A DNA stretch of 64,000 nucleotides from Mesobacillus boroniphilus (GCF_018424685.1 NZ_QTKX01000001.1:1798001-1862000); one strand, 5' to 3'; counted from the stretch's first letter, positions 42,425-51,006 are shown. Numbers and translations are program-made. The notes: generated by a model from the letters alone, not told the origin.

Positions 42425-42532
42425 GGCTCTTTTTGAGGAGACTTCTATACTTGAAATGATACAATACTCGTAAAAACCGAAGTGCCGGCTTTTACTCTTG
42501 GTTAACAAAGTAACATAATTTACGAAAAGAGC
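42425..42532. repeat. MITE-like element D
   Basis: A gene-free stretch between cotD and ypsA. The ends GGCTCTTTTTGAGG (from 42426) and TTTACGAAAAGAGC (to 42531) form an inverted repeat about 105 bp apart and share the end motif of element C at 15209-15408. The rest of the 310-bp gap is AT-rich and has no gene. Confidence 0.4.
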
Positions 42533-42539
42533 TTAAAAA

Positions 42540-42564
42540 AACAAGGGCTGCAAGAGCCCTTGTT
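42540..42564 (-). terminator. cotD terminator
   Basis: AACAAGGGCT and AGCCCTTGTT form a 10-bp stem with a 5-bp loop, followed on the minus strand by TTTTTTAAGC. Confidence 0.93.
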
Positions 42565-42573
42565 GAAGTCATT

Positions 42574-42891
42574 TTATCGACCAAATCCTGGACCGCCAAA
42601 TCCTGGTCCACCAAATCCTGGACCGCCAAATCCTGGGCGAGGTCTCGGACCAACTGGAGCCACTCCGCCTGGCACCGGACCAGGTCCGCCATAGTGGTTC
42701 TGGTGTGTCACCTGATTAACCGTGGACTGAGTTTGCGGGAAGTAATGGACATGATCATAATTGATGTGGTTTACGTTTGTAGTATGTGTTGGATGAACAT
42801 GTGGAACCACATTATTGGTAAAACTATGGTTCACACAGCACTTAGTAGGATGAACTACTGTTGGCAATACATGTGTTGGCTTGCAGTGCAT
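42574..42891 (-). CDS. cotD: spore coat protein CotD-type
   Basis: A 105-residue histidine- and proline-rich protein starting MHCKPTHVLPTVVHPTKCCV, with repeated HPTHTTNVNHINYDHVHYFP in the middle, as in CotD, an inner spore coat protein made late in the mother cell. The C-terminal 20 residues consist of four copies of GFGGP encoded by a 15-bp DNA repeat at 42583-42640, a region likely to vary in length between strains. It lies between ypsA and mrfB as in B. subtilis. Confidence 0.9.
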   Translation of the reverse strand: MHCKPTHVLPTVVHPTKCCVNHSFTNNVVPHVHPTHTTNVNHINYDHVHYFPQTQSTVNQVTHQNHYGGPGPVPGGVAPVGPRPRPGFGGPGFGGPGFGGPGFGR

Positions 42892-43040
42892 AGTGCATAA
42901 CTCCTTTCATTTAGACTTATTCTTTACATTATCAGCCTATGTTGAAGTGATGCGCCTTGTACTAATGAAAACACCTATTTTTCAAGAGAAATTGCAGTGC
43001 AAGCAGCTAGTGATTTCAGTGAAATCACCTAATGAAATTC

Positions 43041-43136
43041 TTAGAGGAATGTGTAAAAGTTGTCCTTCAACCCGCTGAAAATAACAGCAATCAGGGTAAT
43101 CACAACAAAATAGAGAACTAATACCGCTTTATACAT
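43041..43136 (-). CDS. possible 31-residue membrane peptide
   Basis: MYKAVLVLYFVVITLIAVIF followed by SGLKDNFYTFL is one transmembrane helix with a polar tail. GGGGCTGG lies four to six bases before the ATG, a weak but possible ribosome site. It lies alone in the 410-bp gap between cotD and mrfB; nothing else is visible there. Codon content looks coding, but the short length leaves real doubt. Confidence 0.45.
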   Translation of the reverse strand: MYKAVLVLYFVVITLIAVIFSGLKDNFYTFL

Positions 43137-43300
43137 CAAACCAGCCCCGTAAAATTATATTGTTTTAAAACACCATACAATTTTACATTTTACAATGTTG
43201 AAACCATTCATACAACAGGATATTACAGGATTTGAGCTGATAAATGTTAAAATTTTGTTACAATTCAAGGTTCCTTGACGAAACCTCAGATAATACGAGT

Positions 43301-44578
43301 TTATTTTGGCGAATTTTGCGCTTGCCCGGGAAATTCTTTTCGGGAAATCCTCTGAATCCTTTTTTCGAGCTCCTGGTTAAAAATCATGTCCCTTTTTGTT
43401 GCAGCCTTTTCTTCCTTCTGAAGTTCCTCGGCAATACGACAATATTTTAAAGCAAATTCAAGGTTTTTTTCACGATGCTCGAAATGTTTGGCCAGCTCGA
43501 TGCATGCTTCTTTCCGTTGCTTTTTTGTCCCTTTGGCTGCACTTTCTTTCCACAGCGAGACTGCCTTCTGCCATTCTTTATGCTTTTTATGCTCAAAGGC
43601 AAGTGCGTGCTTAGCTGAAATTTCTTCCTCATTTCCATCATCCAGAAGTCCAGTGAAGGCTTCCTTCGCTTTATCAGACTCGCCAAGATAGGAAAACCAG
43701 CGTCCTACCTCGAAAGTTTCCCGTGGTGTTTGGCTGCTGTCCCTCCCGAGAATCTGGAAGGTTAAATGTGTATAGAGAGTCAGTAATGAAAGGATGTCAG
43801 TTTCATTGTGCTTAATGACACCCAGCAATCCTTCAGGGTTCTTCCTCTCCAGGAAGTCAAAATAAATCATTGGTGCCAAAAAGCCAGGAATGTCATCCTT
43901 TCTTTCAAGACCCAATACCTCCTGTTCCACTATGCTCAATTTCATCCGTTCAATCTTATGCTTCCATAATCTCCTCGCTGCATGATACAGATCAAAATGG
44001 CCATAGGATGGCAGCTTGGGCACATGGTCACGTACAAGGGTGTGCCTCGTTTTGACCTGAGGCCAATCGAAAGCCTTACCATTGTACGTAACCAATGTCC
44101 TGTAATCGGCATTCATCAAAAAGCTCTGGTAAAGAGCGACTTCTGCTCCCGGATTCGGCAGGATATGCTGTTTTAATTTCACCGAATCCCCTGAAATTGA
44201 CGCATGGCCAAGCAGGAAGATGGTATTGCCTGTCCCTCCCCCAAGTCCGGTTGTTTCGGTATCAAAAAACACCAGTTCGGCAGGACCGTGGCCCACTGCA
44301 GAAAGCGGATGCTTTGTCTGCTCCTTGTTCCAGAGTGAAACAGCCTCGAGCAAATCTCCGAATTGGTAATGTCCGTGCTGATGGCCAAGCGGATAACTCA
44401 CTTCCCTGACTAGACAATATTGCCCATCAAAATAGAAGGGGGAAACCTGTTCCTGCTCCCAGACGTCAAGAAACGGGATTTCTGGTGTTTCTTCAAATTT
44501 GGCCGGTTCGGCCTTTGGCTTTTCAATCCCGCTTTTTATATGGGGTTTCAGCCGGTTCAATTTATTCTTGAGACTCAT
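43301..44578 (-). CDS. mrfB: exonuclease MrfB (YprB)
   Basis: A 425-residue protein with a DEDD-type RNase H-like exonuclease domain at about residues 95-270: FFDTETTGLGGGTGNTIFLL carries the first acids and NETDILSLLTLYTHL the later ones. A TPR-like helical C-terminal region (about 290-400, lysine-rich) follows. In B. subtilis YprB was renamed MrfB and acts with the helicase MrfA in a UvrABC-independent excision pathway for mitomycin C lesions. It starts 15 bases after mrfA ends; the two form an operon. Confidence 0.92.
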   Translation of the reverse strand: MSLKNKLNRLKPHIKSGIEKPKAEPAKFEETPEIPFLDVWEQEQVSPFYFDGQYCLVREVSYPLGHQHGHYQFGDLLEAVSLWNKEQTKHPLSAVGHGPAELVFFDTETTGLGGGTGNTIFLLGHASISGDSVKLKQHILPNPGAEVALYQSFLMNADYRTLVTYNGKAFDWPQVKTRHTLVRDHVPKLPSYGHFDLYHAARRLWKHKIERMKLSIVEQEVLGLERKDDIPGFLAPMIYFDFLERKNPEGLLGVIKHNETDILSLLTLYTHLTFQILGRDSSQTPRETFEVGRWFSYLGESDKAKEAFTGLLDDGNEEEISAKHALAFEHKKHKEWQKAVSLWKESAAKGTKKQRKEACIELAKHFEHREKNLEFALKYCRIAEELQKEEKAATKRDMIFNQELEKRIQRISRKEFPGQAQNSPK

Positions 44579-44593
44579 ATTCCCCCTCCTTCC

Positions 44594-46870
44594 CTACACA
44601 GCTGCTCTAATGAATAAATCCAGTAATTTTGATACGTCATTTTTAGAATGAATAGATGCAGTATCCGTTCCGATGCAGGACGGGCACCCGTCGGAACACT
44701 GGCAATTCATGACCATTTGTTTGGTTTGGTTCAGAATCTCTTCGATTCCGGTATATATTTTTTCGCTTAGCCCTATCCCTCCAGGGTAGCGGTCATAAAA
44801 GAAGATTGTTGGCTTTTCGTTATGGGCAGCCTTTACCTGCGGAACTACATGTACGTCAGAAGGGTCACACATCACGAATAATGGCGCGATATGCTTCAGT
44901 GCCTGAGATGTCCCAATTAACCCTTCCTCCAGACGGTCATGGCCAAATTCGGACAGTTCTTTATTCAGTGATATCCATGCTGAGCTTGTGTGGAGCTCTT
45001 CTTCAGGGAGAAAAATTGGTCCTGAGCCAATATTCTCATGTGTTTCAAACCTGATCTTCTTGAAAATCGTCGCCATTGCTCTTACGCTGACATCTCCATA
45101 GCCGATCTCTGTTTCTGCATTGCCCCTGTGCTTGTCTTCCTCCAGAACACTTAGCTGGACGGCGAGATTGGCATCTGTAAAATAATCAACATCGACTTCA
45201 CGCACAAACGCCTTCTTCTCCTCCCAATCAAGCTTTTCCACCTGGAATTGGATTCCTTGATGGAGATAAATGGCTTCTTCATGCAGCAGCGTCATCGCTG
45301 AAAAAGTATCCATTTCTCCAATTACCCTGACATTGGCTACATCAGATTGGTCAATGATCACAACATTTTCCTGTGATGCTGAACGCAGACTGATATTGTG
45401 AGCCGGGAATGCATCATTCATCCAGAACCATTTATCTCCGTTCTGGTGGAGGATCCGCTCCTCCGTCAAATATTCAAGTATTTCTTCAATTTCAGCAGCA
45501 CCAAAAGTGTCGCCCTTTTTGAATGGCAATTCATAGGAAGCACATTTGATATGGTCAATCAAGATAATTAAATTATCAGGATTGATTCTCGCCGTTTCCG
45601 GACTGCGGTTGAAAAAGTAATCAGGATTCTGGATAACGTACTGATCCAGCGGACTGGAGCTGGCTACCATGATGACAACCGATTCCCCGTGGCGGCGTCC
45701 TGCCCGGCCTGCTTGCTGCCATGCACTCGCAATCGTTCCCGGGTATCCGTTCATGATACACACCTGAAGCTGGCCGATATCTACACCAAGTTCAAGTGCA
45801 TTGGTGCTGACAACCCCGTAAATGTCACCGGAACGGAGGCCCTTTTCGATTTCGCGCCTTTCTGTCGGAAGGTAACCACCCCGGTATCCTCTGATTGCTT
45901 TTGGGCCTAGCTTGTGTTTGACCAAATCCTGAAGATAAGTCAGCAGGATTTCTACCCTCACTCTGCTTCTTGCAAACACGATGGTCTGGATCTTATTTTT
46001 CAAAAATTCACCTGCAAGCCTTCGAGTTTCAAGAGTTGCACTCCTGCGGACATTGAGCGGAATATTGACAACTGGAGGATTATAAAATAAAAAGTGCTTC
46101 CTTCCTGAAGGAGCTCCATTATTGTCGATCAGAACCATGTCCTTTTCTGTCAGACCCTCAGCCAGTTCCAGCGGGTTTGCAATCGTTGCTGAAGTACAAA
46201 TAAAAACGGGATCGCTTCCATAATAATTGCAGATTCTCTTCAGTCTTCTTATGAGATTTGCCACATGGCTGCCGAAGACTCCCCTGTAAATATGCAATTC
46301 GTCAATGACGACATACTTTAGATTCTCAAAAAGGGAAACCCATTTTGTATGGTGTGGCAGGATCGCAGAATGGAGCATGTCCGGATTGGTAATAACGATA
46401 TGCCCTGCCCTTCTGACCTTCTGCCGAATATTAGAAGGAGTGTCTCCATCATATGTATAGCTATTGATCGCCAGCTCCGCCTCCTGGATCAGCTCATTAA
46501 TTTCACTCTTTTGGTCCTGGGCAAGTGCTTTTGTCGGGAACATATACAGCGCTCTAGCATTTGGATCTTCAATGATAGTTTGAAGTACCGGCAGGTTATA
46601 ACACAATGTTTTCCCTGAAGCCGTCGGCGTGACAGCAACAATGCTCTGCCCCTGCATGATTTGTTCATAGGAAGACTTTTGATGTGTATACAGGCGGGAA
46701 ATCCCGCGTCTTTCTAATGCTTTTTTCAATATCCCGCTTAATTCCTCTGGCATTTCTTCAGTTTGGGCTTCTTTCTCTTCAATCGTATGCCAGTGGACAA
46801 TATTTTTCTTTACCGATTCACTTACCTTCAATTCTTGCAAAATCTCGTGCATGCTTTTCCGGACCTTCAT
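44594..46870 (-). CDS. mrfA: DEAD/DEAH helicase MrfA (YprA)
   Basis: A 758-residue superfamily 2 helicase. Walker A is TPTASGKTLCYNLP near residues 81-94, motif II is VIDELHIYRG near 188, and motif VI is QQAGRAGRRHGES near 385. The C-terminal DUF1998/MZB domain has the four-cysteine cluster CQCSDGCPSC near 727-736. B. subtilis MrfA is a 3'-to-5' DNA helicase needed for repair of mitomycin C damage together with MrfB, encoded next. The ATG at 46870 lies six bases after GAGGTG; the GTG at 46879 is part of that site. Confidence 0.95.
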   Translation of the reverse strand: MKVRKSMHEILQELKVSESVKKNIVHWHTIEEKEAQTEEMPEELSGILKKALERRGISRLYTHQKSSYEQIMQGQSIVAVTPTASGKTLCYNLPVLQTIIEDPNARALYMFPTKALAQDQKSEINELIQEAELAINSYTYDGDTPSNIRQKVRRAGHIVITNPDMLHSAILPHHTKWVSLFENLKYVVIDELHIYRGVFGSHVANLIRRLKRICNYYGSDPVFICTSATIANPLELAEGLTEKDMVLIDNNGAPSGRKHFLFYNPPVVNIPLNVRRSATLETRRLAGEFLKNKIQTIVFARSRVRVEILLTYLQDLVKHKLGPKAIRGYRGGYLPTERREIEKGLRSGDIYGVVSTNALELGVDIGQLQVCIMNGYPGTIASAWQQAGRAGRRHGESVVIMVASSSPLDQYVIQNPDYFFNRSPETARINPDNLIILIDHIKCASYELPFKKGDTFGAAEIEEILEYLTEERILHQNGDKWFWMNDAFPAHNISLRSASQENVVIIDQSDVANVRVIGEMDTFSAMTLLHEEAIYLHQGIQFQVEKLDWEEKKAFVREVDVDYFTDANLAVQLSVLEEDKHRGNAETEIGYGDVSVRAMATIFKKIRFETHENIGSGPIFLPEEELHTSSAWISLNKELSEFGHDRLEEGLIGTSQALKHIAPLFVMCDPSDVHVVPQVKAAHNEKPTIFFYDRYPGGIGLSEKIYTGIEEILNQTKQMVMNCQCSDGCPSCIGTDTASIHSKNDVSKLLDLFIRAAV

Positions 46871-47076
46871 AGCGTTCACCTCGTTAACACTATTTTAGCG
46901 AATAAACGTTCGTTGCAAAAGATAAAAGTTAAATAAATCAAACTGCTATTTTTTGGCATGTATATTCCTCACCCTTTTAATCTACTATTCAACCGCCCTC
47001 GGAACAACAAGTTATGTCTTTTAATTCAACCTTTTGCTAAAATAGAGTGGACAAACAGCTAATAGAGGTGTTTTTT

Positions 47077-47769
47077 TTGGATAGAAATGAGATCAAACGA
47101 GTCCTGGCCAAATTTTCTTTGTTCAGAGACCTTGATGACCATGAACTAGATAAGATTGTGGATATATCAATTGCACGAGAATGGAAGAAAAATAGCCATA
47201 TTTTTATGCAGGGTGACCCTCTTGAAAATGTGTATTTTATTAATGAAGGAAAAGTAAAAATCTATAAGAGCGATGCCAATGGCCGGGAGCAAATTGTGGC
47301 CATCCTTAAAAAAGGAGAAATGTTCCCGCACGTAGGTTTTTTCAGAAAAGGTGGCTATCCCGGGTATTCCGAGGTATTGGACCAGGCCAGCCTTGTCGTC
47401 GTTCCGATTTCGCAATTCGAAAAAGTACTGGTTGATAACCCTCACTTAAGCATCAAGGTGTTCAAGGTACTTGGAGAAAAAATCGTTGACCTTCAAGAAA
47501 GGCTTGAAGCACAAATCCTAAACAACACATATGAACAGATCATAAAGCTTTTGATTAGGCTTGGAGAACTTCATGGTGAAAAACAGGAGGATGGCACGGT
47601 TTGGTTGAAGGCTGATTTCACAAACAAAGACCTGGCCAATATGATTGGAACGACTAGAGAAACGGTGAGCAGGACGTTAACGAAAATGAAAAAGGATGAA
47701 CTGCTCTCTATCGATTCAAATGGGAACATGATATTAGACCCGGACGTATTGATGGATGAGCTTGTTTGA
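47077..47769 (+). CDS. Crp/Fnr family transcriptional regulator 2
   Basis: A 230-residue paralogue of the regulator at 36286, aligned along its whole length with shared blocks FMQGDPLENVYFINEGKVKI, GEMFPHVGFFRKGGYP and GEKIVDLQ-RLE-QIL-NTYEQII. The recognition helix is TTRETVSRTLTKMKK, with the same RETVSR core, so it should bind the same TGTGA-N6-TCACA boxes. It has no cysteine at all. The start is a TTG at 47077 with AGAGGTG upstream. It lies between mrfA and hcp; the hcp promoter has a perfect box, so hcp is a likely target. I see no box at its own promoter. Confidence 0.9.
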   Translation: MDRNEIKRVLAKFSLFRDLDDHELDKIVDISIAREWKKNSHIFMQGDPLENVYFINEGKVKIYKSDANGREQIVAILKKGEMFPHVGFFRKGGYPGYSEVLDQASLVVVPISQFEKVLVDNPHLSIKVFKVLGEKIVDLQERLEAQILNNTYEQIIKLLIRLGELHGEKQEDGTVWLKADFTNKDLANMIGTTRETVSRTLTKMKKDELLSIDSNGNMILDPDVLMDELV

Positions 47770-47898
47770 TTTCCATAAACTTTGTTGCTAAGACAACCTA
47801 TATACTGCTTTTCCAGTACTAACCCCCCGGAAAAGCACCGAAGCTTATAAGAAAACAGTTTTATCAATCAGTAATAAATTCGAAAGCAACATTAATAA

Positions 47899-47927
47899 AA
47901 CGCCCGGAGCATAATGCTTCGGGCGTT
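47899..47927 (-). terminator. hcp terminator
   Basis: AACGCCCG and CGGGCGTT form the outer stem with AGCAT/ATGCT inside, followed on the minus strand by TTATTAATG. Confidence 0.88.
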
Positions 47928-47934
47928 CATGTTA

Positions 47935-49236
47935 TTATTCAGTTTTGCTTAATCCCATCATTGTTTCTAAATCTTCCTGTGCGCTTGTGATCAACTTCAG
48001 ATTGAATGTATCCTGAAGTACTTGCATAACGCCCTCAGAAATGAATTCTGGCGGCTTAGGTCCAATGCGGATATCCTGGATTCCCAGACTGAACAATCCA
48101 AGCAGGATCGCTACAGCTTTTTGCTCGAACCAAGAAAGGACGATACTTACAGGCAGCTCATTTACGTCACATTCAAACGCATCAGCTAACGCCTTCGCGA
48201 TTTTTACGGTGGATACAGAGTTATTACACTGGCCAAGATCCAAATATCTAGGAATGTCTGTTCCAGGAACCACACCATAATCCACATCATTGAAACGGAA
48301 TTTTCCGCATGAAGTTGTCAGGATAACAGCTTCAGGAGGAAGGGATGTTGCAAGCTCACGGTAGTATTCTCCGCCTTTACCTGGTGCGTCACAGCCCGCA
48401 ATGACGAAGAAGCGCTTGATTTTCCCAGATTTTACGGCATCAATTACCTCTGGCGCCAGGCCGATCACTGTTTCATGGTGGAAGCCTGTCACAAGTGTTT
48501 CTTCGGATTCCATATTCGCTTCAGGTAGCTCCAATGCTTTTTCAATAAGCATTGAGAAATCATCATTTTCAATTTTTCTCACATTCTCAAGGCCAGCAAC
48601 TTCATATGTAAACATACGGTCTGCATATGAACCTTTGATTGGCATTACACAGTTTGTCGTAGCCAGAATCGCTCCTGGAAACTTTTCAAACAGGCGGCGC
48701 TGGTCGAACCATGCTTTTCCGATGTTCCCCTTTAGGTGCGGGTACTTCTTCAATGCTGGATAGCCATGGGCAGGAAGCATCTCGGAGTGAGTGTAGATAT
48801 TGATTCCTTTACCCTCTGTTTGCTTCAATAATTCTTCAAGCGCGAACAGATTATGACCTGTTACTACAATTGCTTTTCCTTCAATCTTATTCTGGCTGAC
48901 CTTCACAGGCTGTGGAATTCCAAGGCGGCTGGTGTGTGCCTCATCGAGCATTTCCATCACACGTACAGCTGATTGTCCAACCTTCATTGCCATATCGATA
49001 TGTTCTTGTACATTAAAGTTTGAGTTGGTTAATGTCATATATAAGGCTTCGTGGGTTGTAGCGTCAACAAATGGATCAGTGAAACCAAGCTGATTTGCAT
49101 GCGTTCTATATGCTGCGATTCCTTTTAAAGCAAAAATCATAGTGTCCTGTAGGCTTGCGATCGTTTCATCTTTTCCGCATACACCAACAACTTTGCATCC
49201 TCCTGTTGGCGTTTGTTCACATTGGTAACAAAACAT
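47935..49236 (-). CDS. hcp: hybrid-cluster protein (hydroxylamine reductase), short form
   Basis: A 433-residue cytosolic iron-sulfur protein. The N-terminal cluster motif is C3-x2-C6-x7-C14-x5-C20 (MFCYQCEQTPTGGC). Hybrid cluster ligands are visible in FFVIAGCDAPGKGG near 275, TTSCGKFRFND near 310 and LGQCNNSVST near 335. At 433 residues it lacks the helical insert of the 550-residue E. coli protein and fits the short class described for thermophiles and Gram-positives. Hcp reduces NO or hydroxylamine and takes part in protein S-nitrosylation. Its promoter has a perfect Crp/Fnr box at -41.5. No hcr reductase gene is nearby. Confidence 0.94.
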   Translation of the reverse strand: MFCYQCEQTPTGGCKVVGVCGKDETIASLQDTMIFALKGIAAYRTHANQLGFTDPFVDATTHEALYMTLTNSNFNVQEHIDMAMKVGQSAVRVMEMLDEAHTSRLGIPQPVKVSQNKIEGKAIVVTGHNLFALEELLKQTEGKGINIYTHSEMLPAHGYPALKKYPHLKGNIGKAWFDQRRLFEKFPGAILATTNCVMPIKGSYADRMFTYEVAGLENVRKIENDDFSMLIEKALELPEANMESEETLVTGFHHETVIGLAPEVIDAVKSGKIKRFFVIAGCDAPGKGGEYYRELATSLPPEAVILTTSCGKFRFNDVDYGVVPGTDIPRYLDLGQCNNSVSTVKIAKALADAFECDVNELPVSIVLSWFEQKAVAILLGLFSLGIQDIRIGPKPPEFISEGVMQVLQDTFNLKLITSAQEDLETMMGLSKTE

Positions 49237-49272
49237 ATGTGTATTCCCCTCTTCTCCGTTATTTACTTTTTA

Positions 49273-49315
49273 AGCATACAGAGGATGAAAAGGCGGTTAT
49301 GTGACCTAAATCACA
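49273..49315 (-). promoter_or_regulatory. Crp/Fnr-type box and -10 of hcp
   Basis: TGTGA-CCTAAA-TCACA at 49300-49315 is a perfect consensus palindrome. TATGCT (49278-49273, minus strand) lies 21 bp away, which places the box centre at -41.5 from a start near 49266. The same -10 hexamer is used by nor. Confidence 0.85.
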
Positions 49316-49458
49316 CTATAGGCATTTTTCACAAAGTGTTCAAAAAATAAGGCGAAGTGATGAAGCCTCACCAGATGTAAAGTTACGCAATCTTGAACAG
49401 GGACATTCTTCCCAACATAACCTATTATAAGAATTTCTGCAGAGGAGGATGTGCATCG

Positions 49459-49935
49459 ATGGCAACCAACCATCCTGACCGCCCAAAAAGACAAGAAACC
49501 CTTGAACAATGGTTTAAATCTATGAACCAGCTGATGCAGGAGAAGCCGGTTAAAGGCATACTGCAAAGCATTGATGATTTTTTCAGACAGCCCTTCCCGC
49601 ATTCGTCCTTCAGCGTGGGGCTGCATGAAACTGAAAAGGAGTATATAGTGAAGGCAGAATTGCCAGGGGTTAAAAGAGACCAAATTTCAATTAATATTAT
49701 TAATAACTCCCTGACAATATTGGTCAATCAGACTGATGTCACTTCAGAAATCAATGATATTGCCAAAACGGAGAAGCACATGGCTTCGACGAGGCAATTG
49801 AGCAGGACGATTCCCTTTTCTGTTCCAGTCAATGAAAGAAAGACACGCGCTTCCTATCGTGACGGGCTGCTTGAAGTCAAAATTGCAAAAAAGCAAGGTA
49901 AGAAGATTGATATTTTAACTGATCCAGAAGAATGA
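49459..49935 (+). CDS. small heat-shock protein (Hsp20/alpha-crystallin)
   Basis: A 158-residue holdase chaperone. The alpha-crystallin domain spans about residues 50-145: FSVGLHETEKEYIVKAELPG, then KRDQISINI, and the closing RASYRDGLLEVKIAKKQ. The C-terminal I-x-I-type anchor is present as KIDIL. The ATG at 49459 has GAGGAGG upstream; the longer frame was rejected. It is divergent from hcp. The hcp Crp/Fnr box lies between them, but I see no -10 at the right distance on this strand, so shared control is unproven. Confidence 0.9.
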   Translation: MATNHPDRPKRQETLEQWFKSMNQLMQEKPVKGILQSIDDFFRQPFPHSSFSVGLHETEKEYIVKAELPGVKRDQISINIINNSLTILVNQTDVTSEINDIAKTEKHMASTRQLSRTIPFSVPVNERKTRASYRDGLLEVKIAKKQGKKIDILTDPEE

Positions 49936-49960
49936 TGTGTATACCAAAATGAAAAAAAAT

Positions 49961-49990
49961 AACAAGCAGGCTGATTGCCTGCTTGTTTTA
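49961..49990. terminator. terminator between hsp20 and yppG
   Basis: AACAAGCAGGC and GCCTGCTTGTT form an 11-bp stem with a 5-bp loop between convergent genes, flanked by A-rich and T-rich ends. Confidence 0.93.
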
Positions 49991-49999
49991 TTTACCAAA

Positions 50000-50578
50000 T
50001 TAGACTTTAAACATCCCGCCAAAGCCTTTGACAAGTGAAGAGACCTGCGTTACTGCATTCATCATCTGTCCGGCCGTATCAACCATTTTGTTAACATCCA
50101 GATTGCCATCCTGGCTTTTAAAAGAGTTCATGATGGACTGCAAGCCAGAGGGCTGCTTAGGCATGAACGCATATTGTGGATATGGATTGTAGTTCTGATA
50201 ATCCGCTTGAGGGTTATAGTACCCGTAAATAGGGTCCCCCTCAGGCTCAAGCGGGTTTTGGAAAAGCATTTTTGAATAGTCATTCTTGCTTTCATGCATA
50301 GGATTGGGCTGATTCCAATAAGAATTCCCTTGTTGCATATATGGATTCATCGGGTTGCCCTGCTGCATATATGGATTCACCGGGTTCTCCTGCTGCATAT
50401 ATTGGTTTGGCCAGTTTCCTGGCATCGCATTCCAATATGGAGTGTTATACTGTTGAGGGTGCGGTTGTTGCCGGTTCAAACCTTGATGATTCCCGTATAA
50501 AAGATTTGGATCCAGATTATATTGATGATCCCACCATTGTGGTTGATAGGCAGTCGTCTTATTCCTGCGGCCAAACAT
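50000..50578 (-). CDS. yppG: YppG-like protein
   Basis: A 192-residue low-complexity protein rich in Asn, Gln, Pro and Tyr (YQPQWWDHQYN, RQQPHPQQYNTPYWN). Three copies of YMQQxNPxNP lie near residues 60-86. The last 60 residues are more regular (SGLQSIMNSFKSQDGNLDVN, then VNKMVDTAGQMMNAVTQVSS), the part conserved in YppG proteins. It is probably a spore or envelope-associated protein; no function is known. The ATG at 50578 lies nine bases after GGAGGAGG. It reads opposite to yppF, as in the yppEFG region of B. subtilis. Confidence 0.82.
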   Translation of the reverse strand: MFGRRNKTTAYQPQWWDHQYNLDPNLLYGNHQGLNRQQPHPQQYNTPYWNAMPGNWPNQYMQQENPVNPYMQQGNPMNPYMQQGNSYWNQPNPMHESKNDYSKMLFQNPLEPEGDPIYGYYNPQADYQNYNPYPQYAFMPKQPSGLQSIMNSFKSQDGNLDVNKMVDTAGQMMNAVTQVSSLVKGFGGMFKV

Positions 50579-50769
50579 GGCGAACATCCTCCTCCAAGTT
50601 TTCATTACGATATTATATGTTACTGCCGCCCAGTTGGTGATAAGGCTGGAAGGGACTTCCGATTTTGTCTAACGGTGAAACATGTTGTCGGAAGTTTCAA
50701 TTTTTGAAAAATAATTGACCCTTCCATTTTCATGATACGATTGTTTCAAATGATGGAGGAGGATGAAAA

Positions 50770-50967
50770 ATGAACGTTCACGAACTAAAAAATCTATTTG
50801 CCGAGACAAAAGAATACACTCCGGAACATGTAAATGAATTGCTCGATTTCACTAAAAAATCGTATATTCAGAATGAAATTACCATTTTAGAATACCGGAA
50901 CCTGGTTCGTGAACTGGAGTTGCAAGGAGCTTTCATTCCCGAGGATCAGAAAGAAATATCCATATAA
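50770..50967 (+). CDS. yppF: YppF family protein
   Basis: A 65-residue helical acidic protein beginning MNVHELKNLFAETKEYTPEH. Two helices are predicted, with LLDFTKKSYIQNEITILEYR in the middle. Sequence and position between yppG and yppE match B. subtilis YppF, which has no known function. GGAGGA lies before the ATG. Confidence 0.82.
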   Translation: MNVHELKNLFAETKEYTPEHVNELLDFTKKSYIQNEITILEYRNLVRELELQGAFIPEDQKEISI

Positions 50968-50975
50968 AAAGTTTG

Positions 50976-51003
50976 AAGCACCAGAGCTCTGGTGCTTCTT
51001 TAT
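50976..51003. terminator. terminator between yppF and yppE
   Basis: AAGCACCAGAG and CTCTGGTGCTT form an 11-bp palindrome followed by CTTTATTTTT, shared by convergent yppF and yppE. Confidence 0.9.
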
Positions 51004-51006
51004 TTT

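Noticed and set aside
46880..47076. Crp/Fnr box at the second regulator gene
   Set aside because: The best candidate, TGTAT...TCACC, matches too poorly and lacks the 21-bp spacing.
49316..49458. Crp/Fnr control of hsp20 from the hcp box
   Set aside because: No -10 hexamer lies 21 bp from the box on the plus strand, so I kept it only as an open question.
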